Of a stretch of DNA of 9,471 nucleotides, positions 1 through 5,075 are shown one piece after another. This stretch comes from Candidatus Nomurabacteria bacterium (lineage in GTDB: Bacteria > Patescibacteriota > Minisyncoccia > Phycocordibacterales > UBA9973). Position 1 is the first letter of the stretch. The number at the start of each line of letters is the position of its first letter. A program made the translations under genes and the position numbers. The notes under the pieces are model-generated. The model was given only the letters and a program-made list of their open reading frames with translations, made no database searches and had not been told where the DNA came from. The stretch lies in the NCBI GenBank assembly GCA_023267315.1, contig JAHFNN010000031.1, forward strand, positions 1 to 9,471. The letters run 5' to 3'.

Positions 1-26
1 GCAGAAATCTTCAATAATTTTTTCAT
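1..26 (-). CDS. Possible start of a further minus-strand gene (partial)
   Basis: On the minus strand an ATG at 26-24 opens a frame reading MKKLLKIS and then leaves the window. A short Met-Lys-Lys start followed by hydrophobic residues is typical of secreted or lipoprotein signal peptides, but eight codons cannot establish a gene. It lies downstream of the terminator at 201-225, so it would be a new transcription unit whose leader or promoter region contains the inverted-repeat element at 38-162. No Shine-Dalgarno sequence precedes the ATG. Confidence 0.35.
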
Positions 27-30
27 ACTC

Positions 31-166
31 TATAGACTAAGACCTACACAAATGGATGCAGTTCTAGGCGCGAGCGAGGATTGCGACCAAGGTGTATGAG
101 TAATACTCCGCGGGAGCAAACGAGCGAAGCAACAAAGAAATGCGCCATTTGCGTAGGTCTTATAGA
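31..166. repeat. Small inverted-repeat element with flanking TATAGA direct repeats
   Basis: The arms TAAGACCTACACAAATGG (38-55) and CCATTTGCGTAGGTCTTA (145-162) are reverse complements at 17 of 18 positions. The hexamer TATAGA occurs at 31-36 and again at 161-166, bracketing the element like a short target-site duplication. The interior is GC-richer than its surroundings, contains CGAGCGA twice in direct orientation (71-77 and 121-127) and has small palindromes in the centre (98-116). No open frame of note lies inside. It resembles a non-autonomous mobile element or a dispersed intergenic repeat. A structured 5' leader for the gene at 26-1 is the alternative. The inverted repeat is certain; its nature is inference. 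Confidence 0.7.
98..116. repeat. Two overlapping small palindromes at the centre of the element
   Basis: GAGTA-A-TACTC (98-108) and CTCC-GCG-GGAG (106-116) are both perfect hairpin-forming sequences that share the bases CTC at 106-108, so only one can form at a time. They sit in the middle of the inverted-repeat element at 38-162. They could be the tip of a folded single strand or a switchable RNA fold, and I cannot tell which. Confidence 0.5.
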
Positions 167-200
167 TGTTATTTATAATAATTTATTGTACCACCATTAG

Positions 201-225
201 AAAAACACACCCTCCTTCAGGTGTG
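201..225 (-). terminator. Intrinsic terminator after the VOC gene
   Basis: On the minus strand CACACC (225-220) and GGTGTG (211-206) form a six-pair stem around an eight-base loop, followed at once by five T residues (205-201). This is a rho-independent terminator placed about 30 bases past the VOC stop codon, ending the operon that begins at 4872. The plus-strand reading has no T-tract, so it acts in one direction only. Confidence 0.8.
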
Positions 226-256
226 CAAAAGAATATCTTCTAAATAATGTCCATCT

Positions 257-739
257 TTATTTTTCTAGAGTCGCAAGAAGTGATTGAATGTCTAATGATT
301 CAGTCACCATCTCTACCATACCATCATTCCCCACCTTCCACTGTGATTTTGGTCGGTCAACATAGAGTTCAACACCAATATTGTCAGGATCATTTAAATA
401 GATCGCCTCAGAGACTCCGTGGTCAGCCGAACCGGTCAGTGGGTAATTCGCATCCATCAACCGCTTAAGCACCAGTGCGAGTTCTTTGCGTGTTGGAAAA
501 AGAATCGCAAAATGAAAGAGACCTGAGTGCCCTTGTGGCGGTGGTGTCGCACCCTTTCCCATCCAGGTGTTTAATCCGATATGGTGATGATATCCGCCGG
601 CCGAAAGAAAGACTGCACTATCACCATATCGAGCAGTAATTTCAAACCCCAAGATATCGCGATAAAACTTGAGCGATCGATCAAGATCGGCGACCGAAAG
701 ATGCACATGTCCAATTTTTGTTTCTGCGTGAATATTCAT
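257..739 (-). CDS. VOC-family protein, CatE-like (glyoxalase/extradiol dioxygenase fold)
   Basis: A 160-residue single VOC module. The family consists of metal-dependent enzymes of the glyoxalase, extradiol dioxygenase and fosfomycin-resistance type. The N-terminus IGHVHLSVADLDRSLKFYRD (9-28) is a typical first beta-alpha unit. Likely metal ligands are H13, H76 in GLFHFAIL and E124 in GVELY. The stretches LSAGGYHHHIGLNTW (45-59) and DHGVSEAIYLNDPD (106-119) are hallmarks of proteins annotated CatE or catechol-2,3-dioxygenase-like. Two-module CatE proteins are nearly twice as long, so this is the short form. All three ligand positions are kept, so it is probably active. The substrate is unknown, and a role against reactive carbonyls or other electrophiles is a guess. 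It is last in its operon, 11 bases after the preceding stop. Confidence 0.88.
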   Translation of the reverse strand: MNIHAETKIGHVHLSVADLDRSLKFYRDILGFEITARYGDSAVFLSAGGYHHHIGLNTWMGKGATPPPQGHSGLFHFAILFPTRKELALVLKRLMDANYPLTGSADHGVSEAIYLNDPDNIGVELYVDRPKSQWKVGNDGMVEMVTESLDIQSLLATLEK

Positions 740-750
740 ATAACTACATA

Positions 751-1272
751 TTACACCTTTCTACTATCATACGCCCAATGAAGTACTGCTTGGCGTTGCC
801 GCGGACGACACAATAAATCATCAGTTCTACAATTATTTTTTATCTGCATGATATGACGTCTCATCGCAATCCATCGTTTAATTTGACGTTCATCATCATC
901 ACTACGTCTACCCATATAATAACGACAATACCACTCAAACCATCCACGTGGATCTTGATCTTTGATCCATCCTTTTTTTCGCCATACAGAAAGCGGTTGC
1001 GATGCATCTACTTTAAAAAAATTAAGATTCTTATCATGTCCCGGTTTTCCTTCTGGATACAATTTCGCTTTTGTAAACCAATCTTTCGGGTACTCTTTTT
1101 TACAATCACGTAAGTATCTTCCACCAAATACTCCAAGCGCCAACATCTGCTTTGGAGTGAGGCTCGGTTTAAATCGAGGATCAAATTGACGCCCTGGTGA
1201 CGCCACCAGAGTATAGCGATATCCTCGTTGCATTTTATTATTCACCACAATAATCTTTTTCTTGAAAGGCAT
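751..1272 (-). CDS. Conserved small basic Trp-rich protein of unknown function
   Basis: The preferred ATG at 1272 gives 173 residues and lies 5 bases after the stop of the upstream gene. A longer reading from a GTG at 1323 would overlap that gene by 46 bases and adds no convincing sequence. The protein is soluble, very basic, with seven Trp and four Cys (57, 116, 148, 155). Strikingly patterned stretches are FDPRFKPSLTPKQMLALGVF (30-49), DPRGWFEWYCRYYMGRR (107-123), DDERQIKRW (126-134) and CRPRQRQAVLHWAYDSRK (155-172). I recall closely similar uncharacterised proteins in fungi, algae and large DNA viruses, and scattered ones in bacteria, but cannot check this here. I recognise no catalytic motif. 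The dense Arg/Trp/Tyr pattern would fit nucleic-acid binding, which is only a guess. Confidence 0.85.
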   Translation of the reverse strand: MPFKKKIIVVNNKMQRGYRYTLVASPGRQFDPRFKPSLTPKQMLALGVFGGRYLRDCKKEYPKDWFTKAKLYPEGKPGHDKNLNFFKVDASQPLSVWRKKGWIKDQDPRGWFEWYCRYYMGRRSDDDERQIKRWIAMRRHIMQIKNNCRTDDLLCRPRQRQAVLHWAYDSRKV

Positions 1273-1277
1273 AGATC

Positions 1278-1718
1278 TTATTTGTGAGTAATGTATATAA
1301 CAAGCATTATTAAACTCCCCCACCAGCCGATATCAGAGAGTATTAAACTGACTAGTATTTTATTCTGCCAAGATTGAGGTAGTAATTGAGCTTGTGTACC
1401 TGCTCGTTCACGGGCAAGTATGTACGGACTCACGCTAAATGAAAGAAATACTCCATTGCACACTAAAACAAAAGCACTCACCGCAAGATACAGTGGCGTA
1501 CCTGAGAATGATTCATTACGAAAATAGATTATGCCTCCAATACTCACAAGAACAATACCAAGCCAAATTAATGGCTTGGTTACTTTATGCGTACGAGTCG
1601 TCGCCTCTGTCCAGTACGCAGACTTTCTCCCCAAAAAACCGTGTATATCAATAACCGTCACTGCGCCTAAGCCAATGACATACCCAGCAATGAGTAAAAA
1701 TAGTCCGATAGCATCCAT
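1278..1718 (-). CDS. Four-helix membrane protein of unknown family
   Basis: A 146-residue integral membrane protein with four predicted hydrophobic helices at about residues 5-25, 48-66, 75-97 and 120-143. Distinctive features are a conserved-looking loop after helix 1 (VIDIHGFLGRKSAYWTEAT, 22-40) and the patch RTHKVTKPLIW (42-52), which place H26 and H44 close to the membrane boundaries. It starts 3 bases after the tspO stop codon, so the two are almost certainly co-translated and may act together. I do not recognise a named family. The paired histidines would allow heme or metal binding, as in some small cytochrome-like membrane proteins, but nothing in the sequence proves it. No Shine-Dalgarno sequence precedes the ATG. 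Confidence 0.82.
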   Translation of the reverse strand: MDAIGLFLLIAGYVIGLGAVTVIDIHGFLGRKSAYWTEATTRTHKVTKPLIWLGIVLVSIGGIIYFRNESFSGTPLYLAVSAFVLVCNGVFLSFSVSPYILARERAGTQAQLLPQSWQNKILVSLILSDIGWWGSLIMLVIYITHK

Positions 1719-1721
1719 ATA

Positions 1722-2120
1722 TTATTTATTCAAATACGTCACCGTAAACTGCAACACTGTCGCAAATGTTCCCCAAAGCAAGTACGGTATTTGCATATAG
1801 GTGATCCATTTAACGTGCGGATAAATAACAATCATTGCCCATATAAGCGTACCGACAACGAGTAGAATATCAATCGCCGCTAGATAATTATTTCTGAGTC
1901 CAAATTGAATCGGGGTAAAAATAACATTAAAGATAATATTCAAGATGAATGGCAAGGCGATCATCCATGAAATCTGTTTCTGCCAGGCCATCATTAGAAC
2001 CTTACCGAATGATATAAAAATAAGAATGTATAAAAATGTCCACACTGGACCAAAAAGCCAAGATGGCGGAGCCCATGAGGGCTTAAGCAATTGTGAGTAC
2101 CATGTATATGCGTTGTTCAT
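1722..2120 (-). CDS. tspO: TspO/MBR family tryptophan-rich membrane protein, short form
   Basis: TspO/MBR (translocator protein, peripheral benzodiazepine receptor) proteins are five-helix membrane proteins that bind porphyrins and are linked to oxidative-stress responses. Family marks seen here are WYSQLLKPSWAPPSWLFGPV (7-26), followed by WTFLY (27-31), then N61/N65, D84 and PYLLWGTFA (112-120). Four hydrophobic segments follow at about 25-45, 52-70, 78-99 and 108-130. At 132 residues it is shorter than the usual ~155 because the first helix, which normally precedes the WYxxLxKP loop, is absent. An in-frame TGA seven codons upstream of the ATG rules out an unannotated extension. It sits 22 bases after the metal ATPase, with a TATAAT just upstream. 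Confidence 0.9.
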   Translation of the reverse strand: MNNAYTWYSQLLKPSWAPPSWLFGPVWTFLYILIFISFGKVLMMAWQKQISWMIALPFILNIIFNVIFTPIQFGLRNNYLAAIDILLVVGTLIWAMIVIYPHVKWITYMQIPYLLWGTFATVLQFTVTYLNK

Positions 2121-2126
2121 AATTAT

Positions 2127-2132
2127 ATTATA
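2127..2132 (-). promoter_or_regulatory. Candidate -10 box (TATAAT) for tspO
   Basis: A perfect TATAAT on the minus strand ends six bases before the tspO ATG, so transcription would begin at or next to the start codon, giving a leaderless message. No clear -35 lies at the right distance, and the region is very AT-rich, so chance is a real alternative. Confidence 0.3.
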
Positions 2133-2142
2133 TGCTCATTTA

Positions 2143-3981
2143 TTATTTTTTTAAATTAACTCGAAGTGCATTCAATATGACAATGACATCAAGACCCTCC
2201 TGAAAAAGTGCGCCATAAATTGGCTGTATGTATCCGAATGATGCAATGATCATAAGAATAATACTAACACCCATACCAAAATATATCCCCTGCTTCGCGA
2301 CACTCATTGTACGTCGTGCAATAGTGAATGCTTCGCCAACACGCTCAAGGTTGTCGACCATAATGACGATATCACCACTATCCGATGAAGCGCTTCCACC
2401 ATGTCCACCCAAAGCAATCCCGACATCAGCAGCAGCAAGCGCAGGGGCATCATTCACACCGTCCCCCACCATCGCAACAATACCAAACTGTCTCTTATGA
2501 TCTTTCACCTCAGCAACTTTATCTTCCGGAAGTGCTTCAGCATGCACATCATCAATTCCCAAATCTTTTGCAATTTTTTCGGCAACAGATTTTTTATCAC
2601 CAGTTAACATCACCATATTCTTCACACCCTGTATTCTCAAACCATCAAATAATTTCTTGATTTCTGGCCGAATAATATCGGCAAACACGACAATACCAAA
2701 AACTGAATCTTTATCGCCGTGATATACCGCGATTTGTCCTTTCGCTTGAAAGTCTTCATGATCTTTATAAATTTTTTCGGTGATTTCAATTCCCTGTTTT
2801 TTCAAGAAACCCAACTTTCCAAAATAAAATGTATGTCCATCGATTTCACCACGAACACCCTCACCGAATTCTTCAGAAAAATTGGACGGTATCGAAAGTG
2901 GTATACCTTTTTTATCTGCATGCGATTTCAGTGACCGAGCAAGCACATGGAGTGAAAGTTGGTCGAGTGAAGCAGAAGTACGCAATACCTCTTTCTCATC
3001 TTTTTCTGAAAGTGAGACCACATTCACAATTTCAGGCTGTCCAAGTGTAAGTGTCCCAGTCTTATCAAAAATAAATGCTTTTGCTTCTGCAAGTTTTTCA
3101 AGTGCACCTCCATTTTTTACAATAATGCCACGACTGGCTGCTCTACTAATACCAGAAATCATCGCAATCGGAGTCGCAAGAATAAGTGGGCACGGCGTTG
3201 CCACCACCAGCACCGCAAGTAGTCGAATAGAATCTTTTGCGAGGAACCATGCGAATACTGCAATAACAAACGTAATCGCGGTAAACCAAATACTGTATCG
3301 ATCCGCAAGCCGTACCACCGGCGCACGATTCTCTTCTGCCTGGCGAACTAATTTAATTATCTGCTCATACTTACTCTCTGACGCAGGACGCACCACACGC
3401 ACTTCAAGTACTGCACTTTTATTCACCGATCCAGAGAGCACCCCAGATCCTGGAGTCTTCTCAACCGGCATACTCTCCCCAGTAAGTGCGGATTCATCCA
3501 TTTGAGATGTGCCGGAAATAACGACTCCGTCGGCAGCCACAAGCTCACCTGGTTTGATAATAATAATATCTCCGATATGAATGTCTGCGACCGGAGTATC
3601 GAGAATTAGTCCATCTTTTTTCACATGACCAAACGTCGGCGCATTTGAAATGAGTGAAGAGAGTTCTTTGCGAGCACGCTTGAGTGCATAGGTCTCAAGC
3701 GCCTCACCACCAGAGAGCATAAGAAGAATAATCGTACCTGCAAGATATTGTCCAAGAAAAAAAGATGTCGCGATTGCCGCGATAGCGATAAGATCGATGC
3801 CAAAGTGTCCACGAATAATATCACTCACGATACGCCACAGAATCGGAATCGTACCTAAAATCATCGTCACCATCCATACAATATGATCAAGCGTATAATT
3901 GCCCGCAAAGTAAAACACTGCGCCGATTGCAAGACCAAGTAAGGTAAATAGTGGAATAATATATGCGGATATTTTTTTCAT
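2143..3981 (-). CDS. P1B-type heavy-metal-translocating ATPase, TPC-motif type
   Basis: A 612-residue ATP-driven metal transporter of the inner membrane. Core motifs are all present: LTGES in the actuator domain (166-170), the phosphorylated Asp306 in DKTGT, MLTGDK (458-463) and GDGVNDAPAL (506-515). About eight membrane helices are visible: four before residue 95, two at 232-277 and two at 566-607. The membrane metal-site motif is TPC (262-264, in ATPCPLILATP), not the CPC of copper or zinc/cadmium pumps or the SPC of cobalt pumps. No N-terminal HMA domain or CxxC motif is present. The nucleotide-domain HP dipeptide reads SLHVLA (343-348), keeping His345 but not the Pro. The C-terminus ends in QEGLDVIVILNALR. 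The metal cannot be assigned, and export is more likely than uptake. It follows the DUF2892 protein by 24 bases. Confidence 0.96.
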   Translation of the reverse strand: MKKISAYIIPLFTLLGLAIGAVFYFAGNYTLDHIVWMVTMILGTIPILWRIVSDIIRGHFGIDLIAIAAIATSFFLGQYLAGTIILLMLSGGEALETYALKRARKELSSLISNAPTFGHVKKDGLILDTPVADIHIGDIIIIKPGELVAADGVVISGTSQMDESALTGESMPVEKTPGSGVLSGSVNKSAVLEVRVVRPASESKYEQIIKLVRQAEENRAPVVRLADRYSIWFTAITFVIAVFAWFLAKDSIRLLAVLVVATPCPLILATPIAMISGISRAASRGIIVKNGGALEKLAEAKAFIFDKTGTLTLGQPEIVNVVSLSEKDEKEVLRTSASLDQLSLHVLARSLKSHADKKGIPLSIPSNFSEEFGEGVRGEIDGHTFYFGKLGFLKKQGIEITEKIYKDHEDFQAKGQIAVYHGDKDSVFGIVVFADIIRPEIKKLFDGLRIQGVKNMVMLTGDKKSVAEKIAKDLGIDDVHAEALPEDKVAEVKDHKRQFGIVAMVGDGVNDAPALAAADVGIALGGHGGSASSDSGDIVIMVDNLERVGEAFTIARRTMSVAKQGIYFGMGVSIILMIIASFGYIQPIYGALFQEGLDVIVILNALRVNLKK

Positions 3982-4005
3982 GTGATGAATCGACTAAATA
4001 ATAAA

Positions 4006-4872
4006 TTATATCGGGCAGGTATTTTTCCCAATCGCCACATAGAATGCACACCAAGAAAATATCGCTTCAAAGAAAGCGAAACCGGATAGGAATAAAAGTA
4101 TTGGACTCCATGTCGTGGTAATTGCCAAAAGTAAGAGTCCGACTCCAATGCACGCGCGCACAATACGATCGCTACGGCCAATATTTTTTGACGCAGCCTG
4201 TGAACTATTTTTTACTAATTTTCGTGCAATCCATCGATACAGGAATCCGATAATAAACGCGAGTACATACATGATAACAATGAGTCCATATCCGAATGGA
4301 GCAAGAATAAAATTGATCGGTGACTCATTAAAAAAATCACGCTTAAGTTCTGGTACTAGATGAAGTGCGTTCATTCCTTCCTTAAAATCAAACATTTCCT
4401 TCTCTCCAATTGCGAGGGAATATTTACTATCATTGTTTGAACTCCACACACGCACTTCATAATCCCCTGCCTCAACAGTCGCCTTGTATTCTGGACCCTG
4501 CCAATATGTATCATATCCGAATGGTTCAAAAAATTTCTTCCATTCAAAATTAATCCCCTCAAGAACAGCAAGTGGATGATCAGTATCACCATTTTTGATG
4601 ACCGCCGCTGAAACATCTTTTTTCTGGCCCTCGATATCGGGTACAAGTGTATTTACATACAAATCAAATGGTTTATCTGAATGAATTGTATACACAGCAG
4701 GCTCGCCCGTGAGCTTCCCATAGAAGGCCTTAGAAATTTCAGGATCAGTAACTACCGTCACTCCAGAGGTAACGATTCGTGGTTGATGTGCAGAAACAAT
4801 AAACGGCGAAAGCAACAAAATAACGCCAAGGAGTAGCGTCTTCTTCTTAAATGATGGTGCTGATATAAACAT
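4006..4872 (-). CDS. Secreted-domain protein fused to a C-terminal YgaP-like DUF2892 membrane domain
   Basis: 288 residues in three parts. A signal peptide (1-28, ending VSA before HQPR) leads to a beta-rich extracytoplasmic domain (about 29-180) with stretches such as TDPEISKAFYGKLTGE (42-57) and FDLYVNTLVPDIEGQKKDVS (69-88). A membrane helix at about 186-213 follows. The last 60 residues match the YgaP-like transmembrane domain (DUF2892): NIGRSDRIVRACIGVGLLLL (230-249), a second helix and a terminal WCAFYVAIGKNTC (274-286) with Cys275 and Cys286. In YgaP this domain is joined to a rhodanese, whereas here it is joined to an uncharacterised secreted domain. As first gene of the operon, 24 bases ahead of the metal ATPase, it may handle or sense the same metal or thiol chemistry, which is an inference from position. 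Confidence 0.85.
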   Translation of the reverse strand: MFISAPSFKKKTLLLGVILLLSPFIVSAHQPRIVTSGVTVVTDPEISKAFYGKLTGEPAVYTIHSDKPFDLYVNTLVPDIEGQKKDVSAAVIKNGDTDHPLAVLEGINFEWKKFFEPFGYDTYWQGPEYKATVEAGDYEVRVWSSNNDSKYSLAIGEKEMFDFKEGMNALHLVPELKRDFFNESPINFILAPFGYGLIVIMYVLAFIIGFLYRWIARKLVKNSSQAASKNIGRSDRIVRACIGVGLLLLAITTTWSPILLFLSGFAFFEAIFSWCAFYVAIGKNTCPI

Positions 4873-4878
4873 ATCCTT

Positions 4879-4887
4879 ATTCTAACA
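4879..4887 (-). promoter_or_regulatory. Candidate extended -10 promoter for the metal ATPase operon
   Basis: The minus strand reads TG-T-TAGAAT (4887-4879), an extended -10 element, with six bases between it and the ATG at 4872. Transcription would start at about the start codon, so the message would be leaderless. AAGGAT also lies directly before the ATG but is too close to act as a normal Shine-Dalgarno. No good -35 is seen, as is usual with extended -10 promoters. Confidence 0.4.
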
Positions 4888-4892
4888 GAAAT

Positions 4893-4904
4893 CAGGATGT
4901 CCTG
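4893..4904. promoter_or_regulatory. Dyad CAGGA-TG-TCCTG, possible operator
   Basis: A perfect 5+5 inverted repeat lies 8 bases upstream of the candidate extended -10 at 4879-4887, where a repressor would block RNA polymerase. A second dyad, GAGGT-N6-ACCTC (4907-4922), is adjacent. Both could instead be hairpins in the 3' trailer of the tRNA transcript. No regulator gene is visible in the window. Confidence 0.3.
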
Positions 4905-4940
4905 CTGAGGTAATGCAACCTCTCCAGACTTCATATAAAG

Positions 4941-5025
4941 CGGAGGCGGAGAGATTCGAACTCTCGGTGGTATAACCCACACACGCTTTCCAAGCGTGCG
5001 CACTAGACCGCTATGCGACGCCTCC
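4941..5025 (-). tRNA. tRNA-Ser(GGA)
   Basis: An 85-base class II tRNA. The acceptor GGAGGCG (5025-5019) pairs with CGCCTCC, followed by discriminator G at 4941. The D-stem is GCA/TGC. The anticodon stem CACGC/GCGTG encloses the loop TTGGAAA, giving anticodon GGA for serine codons UCC and UCU. The long variable arm folds as GTGG/CCAC, as expected for tRNA-Ser. The T-arm is GAGAG-TTCGAAT-CTCTC. The 3' CCA is not encoded, so it must be added enzymatically. It lies between two operons on the same strand, and no terminator separates it from the gene starting at 4872, so read-through into that gene is possible. Confidence 0.97.
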
Positions 5026-5036
5026 GTATGGCAGAC

Positions 5037-5045
5037 ACTATAGCA
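5037..5045 (-). promoter_or_regulatory. Candidate extended -10 promoter for tRNA-Ser
   Basis: The minus strand reads TG-C-TATAGT (5045-5037), ending 11 bases before the mature 5' end of the tRNA. The element abuts the T-tract of the upstream terminator (5050-5045). The expected -35 position falls inside the terminator stem and does not match TTGACA, so the promoter would depend on the extended -10. Confidence 0.4.
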
Positions 5046-5066
5046 AAAAACTCCCCTTTTGGGGAG
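5045..5066 (-). terminator. Intrinsic terminator after the lemA-htpX operon
   Basis: On the minus strand CTCCCC-AAAA-GGGGAG (5066-5051) forms a six-pair stem, mostly G-C, with a four-base loop, followed by six T residues (5050-5045). It lies 9 bases past the stop of the gene at 5076-5699. This is a textbook rho-independent terminator. Confidence 0.92.
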
Positions 5067-5075
5067 CTTTCATAC

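Noticed and set aside
31..166. Integron attC site or CRISPR repeat
   Set aside because: The arms lack the attC core ends (RYYYAAC and GTTRRRY), no integrase or cassette array is present, and there are no regularly spaced repeat-spacer units.
581..781. Plus-strand open frames across the VOC and Trp-rich genes
   Set aside because: They are antisense to clearly conserved coding sequence and have no family resemblance or start signals.
751..1323. Longer start (GTG at 1323) for the Trp-rich protein
   Set aside because: It would overlap the upstream membrane-protein gene by 46 bases and adds 17 residues without the family-like pattern; the ATG at 1272 follows the upstream stop by 5 bases like the other genes here.
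2882..3505. 207-codon open frame on the plus strand inside the metal ATPase
   Set aside because: It is antisense to the conserved ATPase core, Ser/Thr-rich in the way typical of shadow frames, and lacks any recognisable domain.
3961..3981. N-terminal HMA metal-binding domain of the ATPase
   Set aside because: The protein starts directly with a membrane helix and has no CxxC motif, and the upstream gene ends 24 bases away, leaving no room for one.
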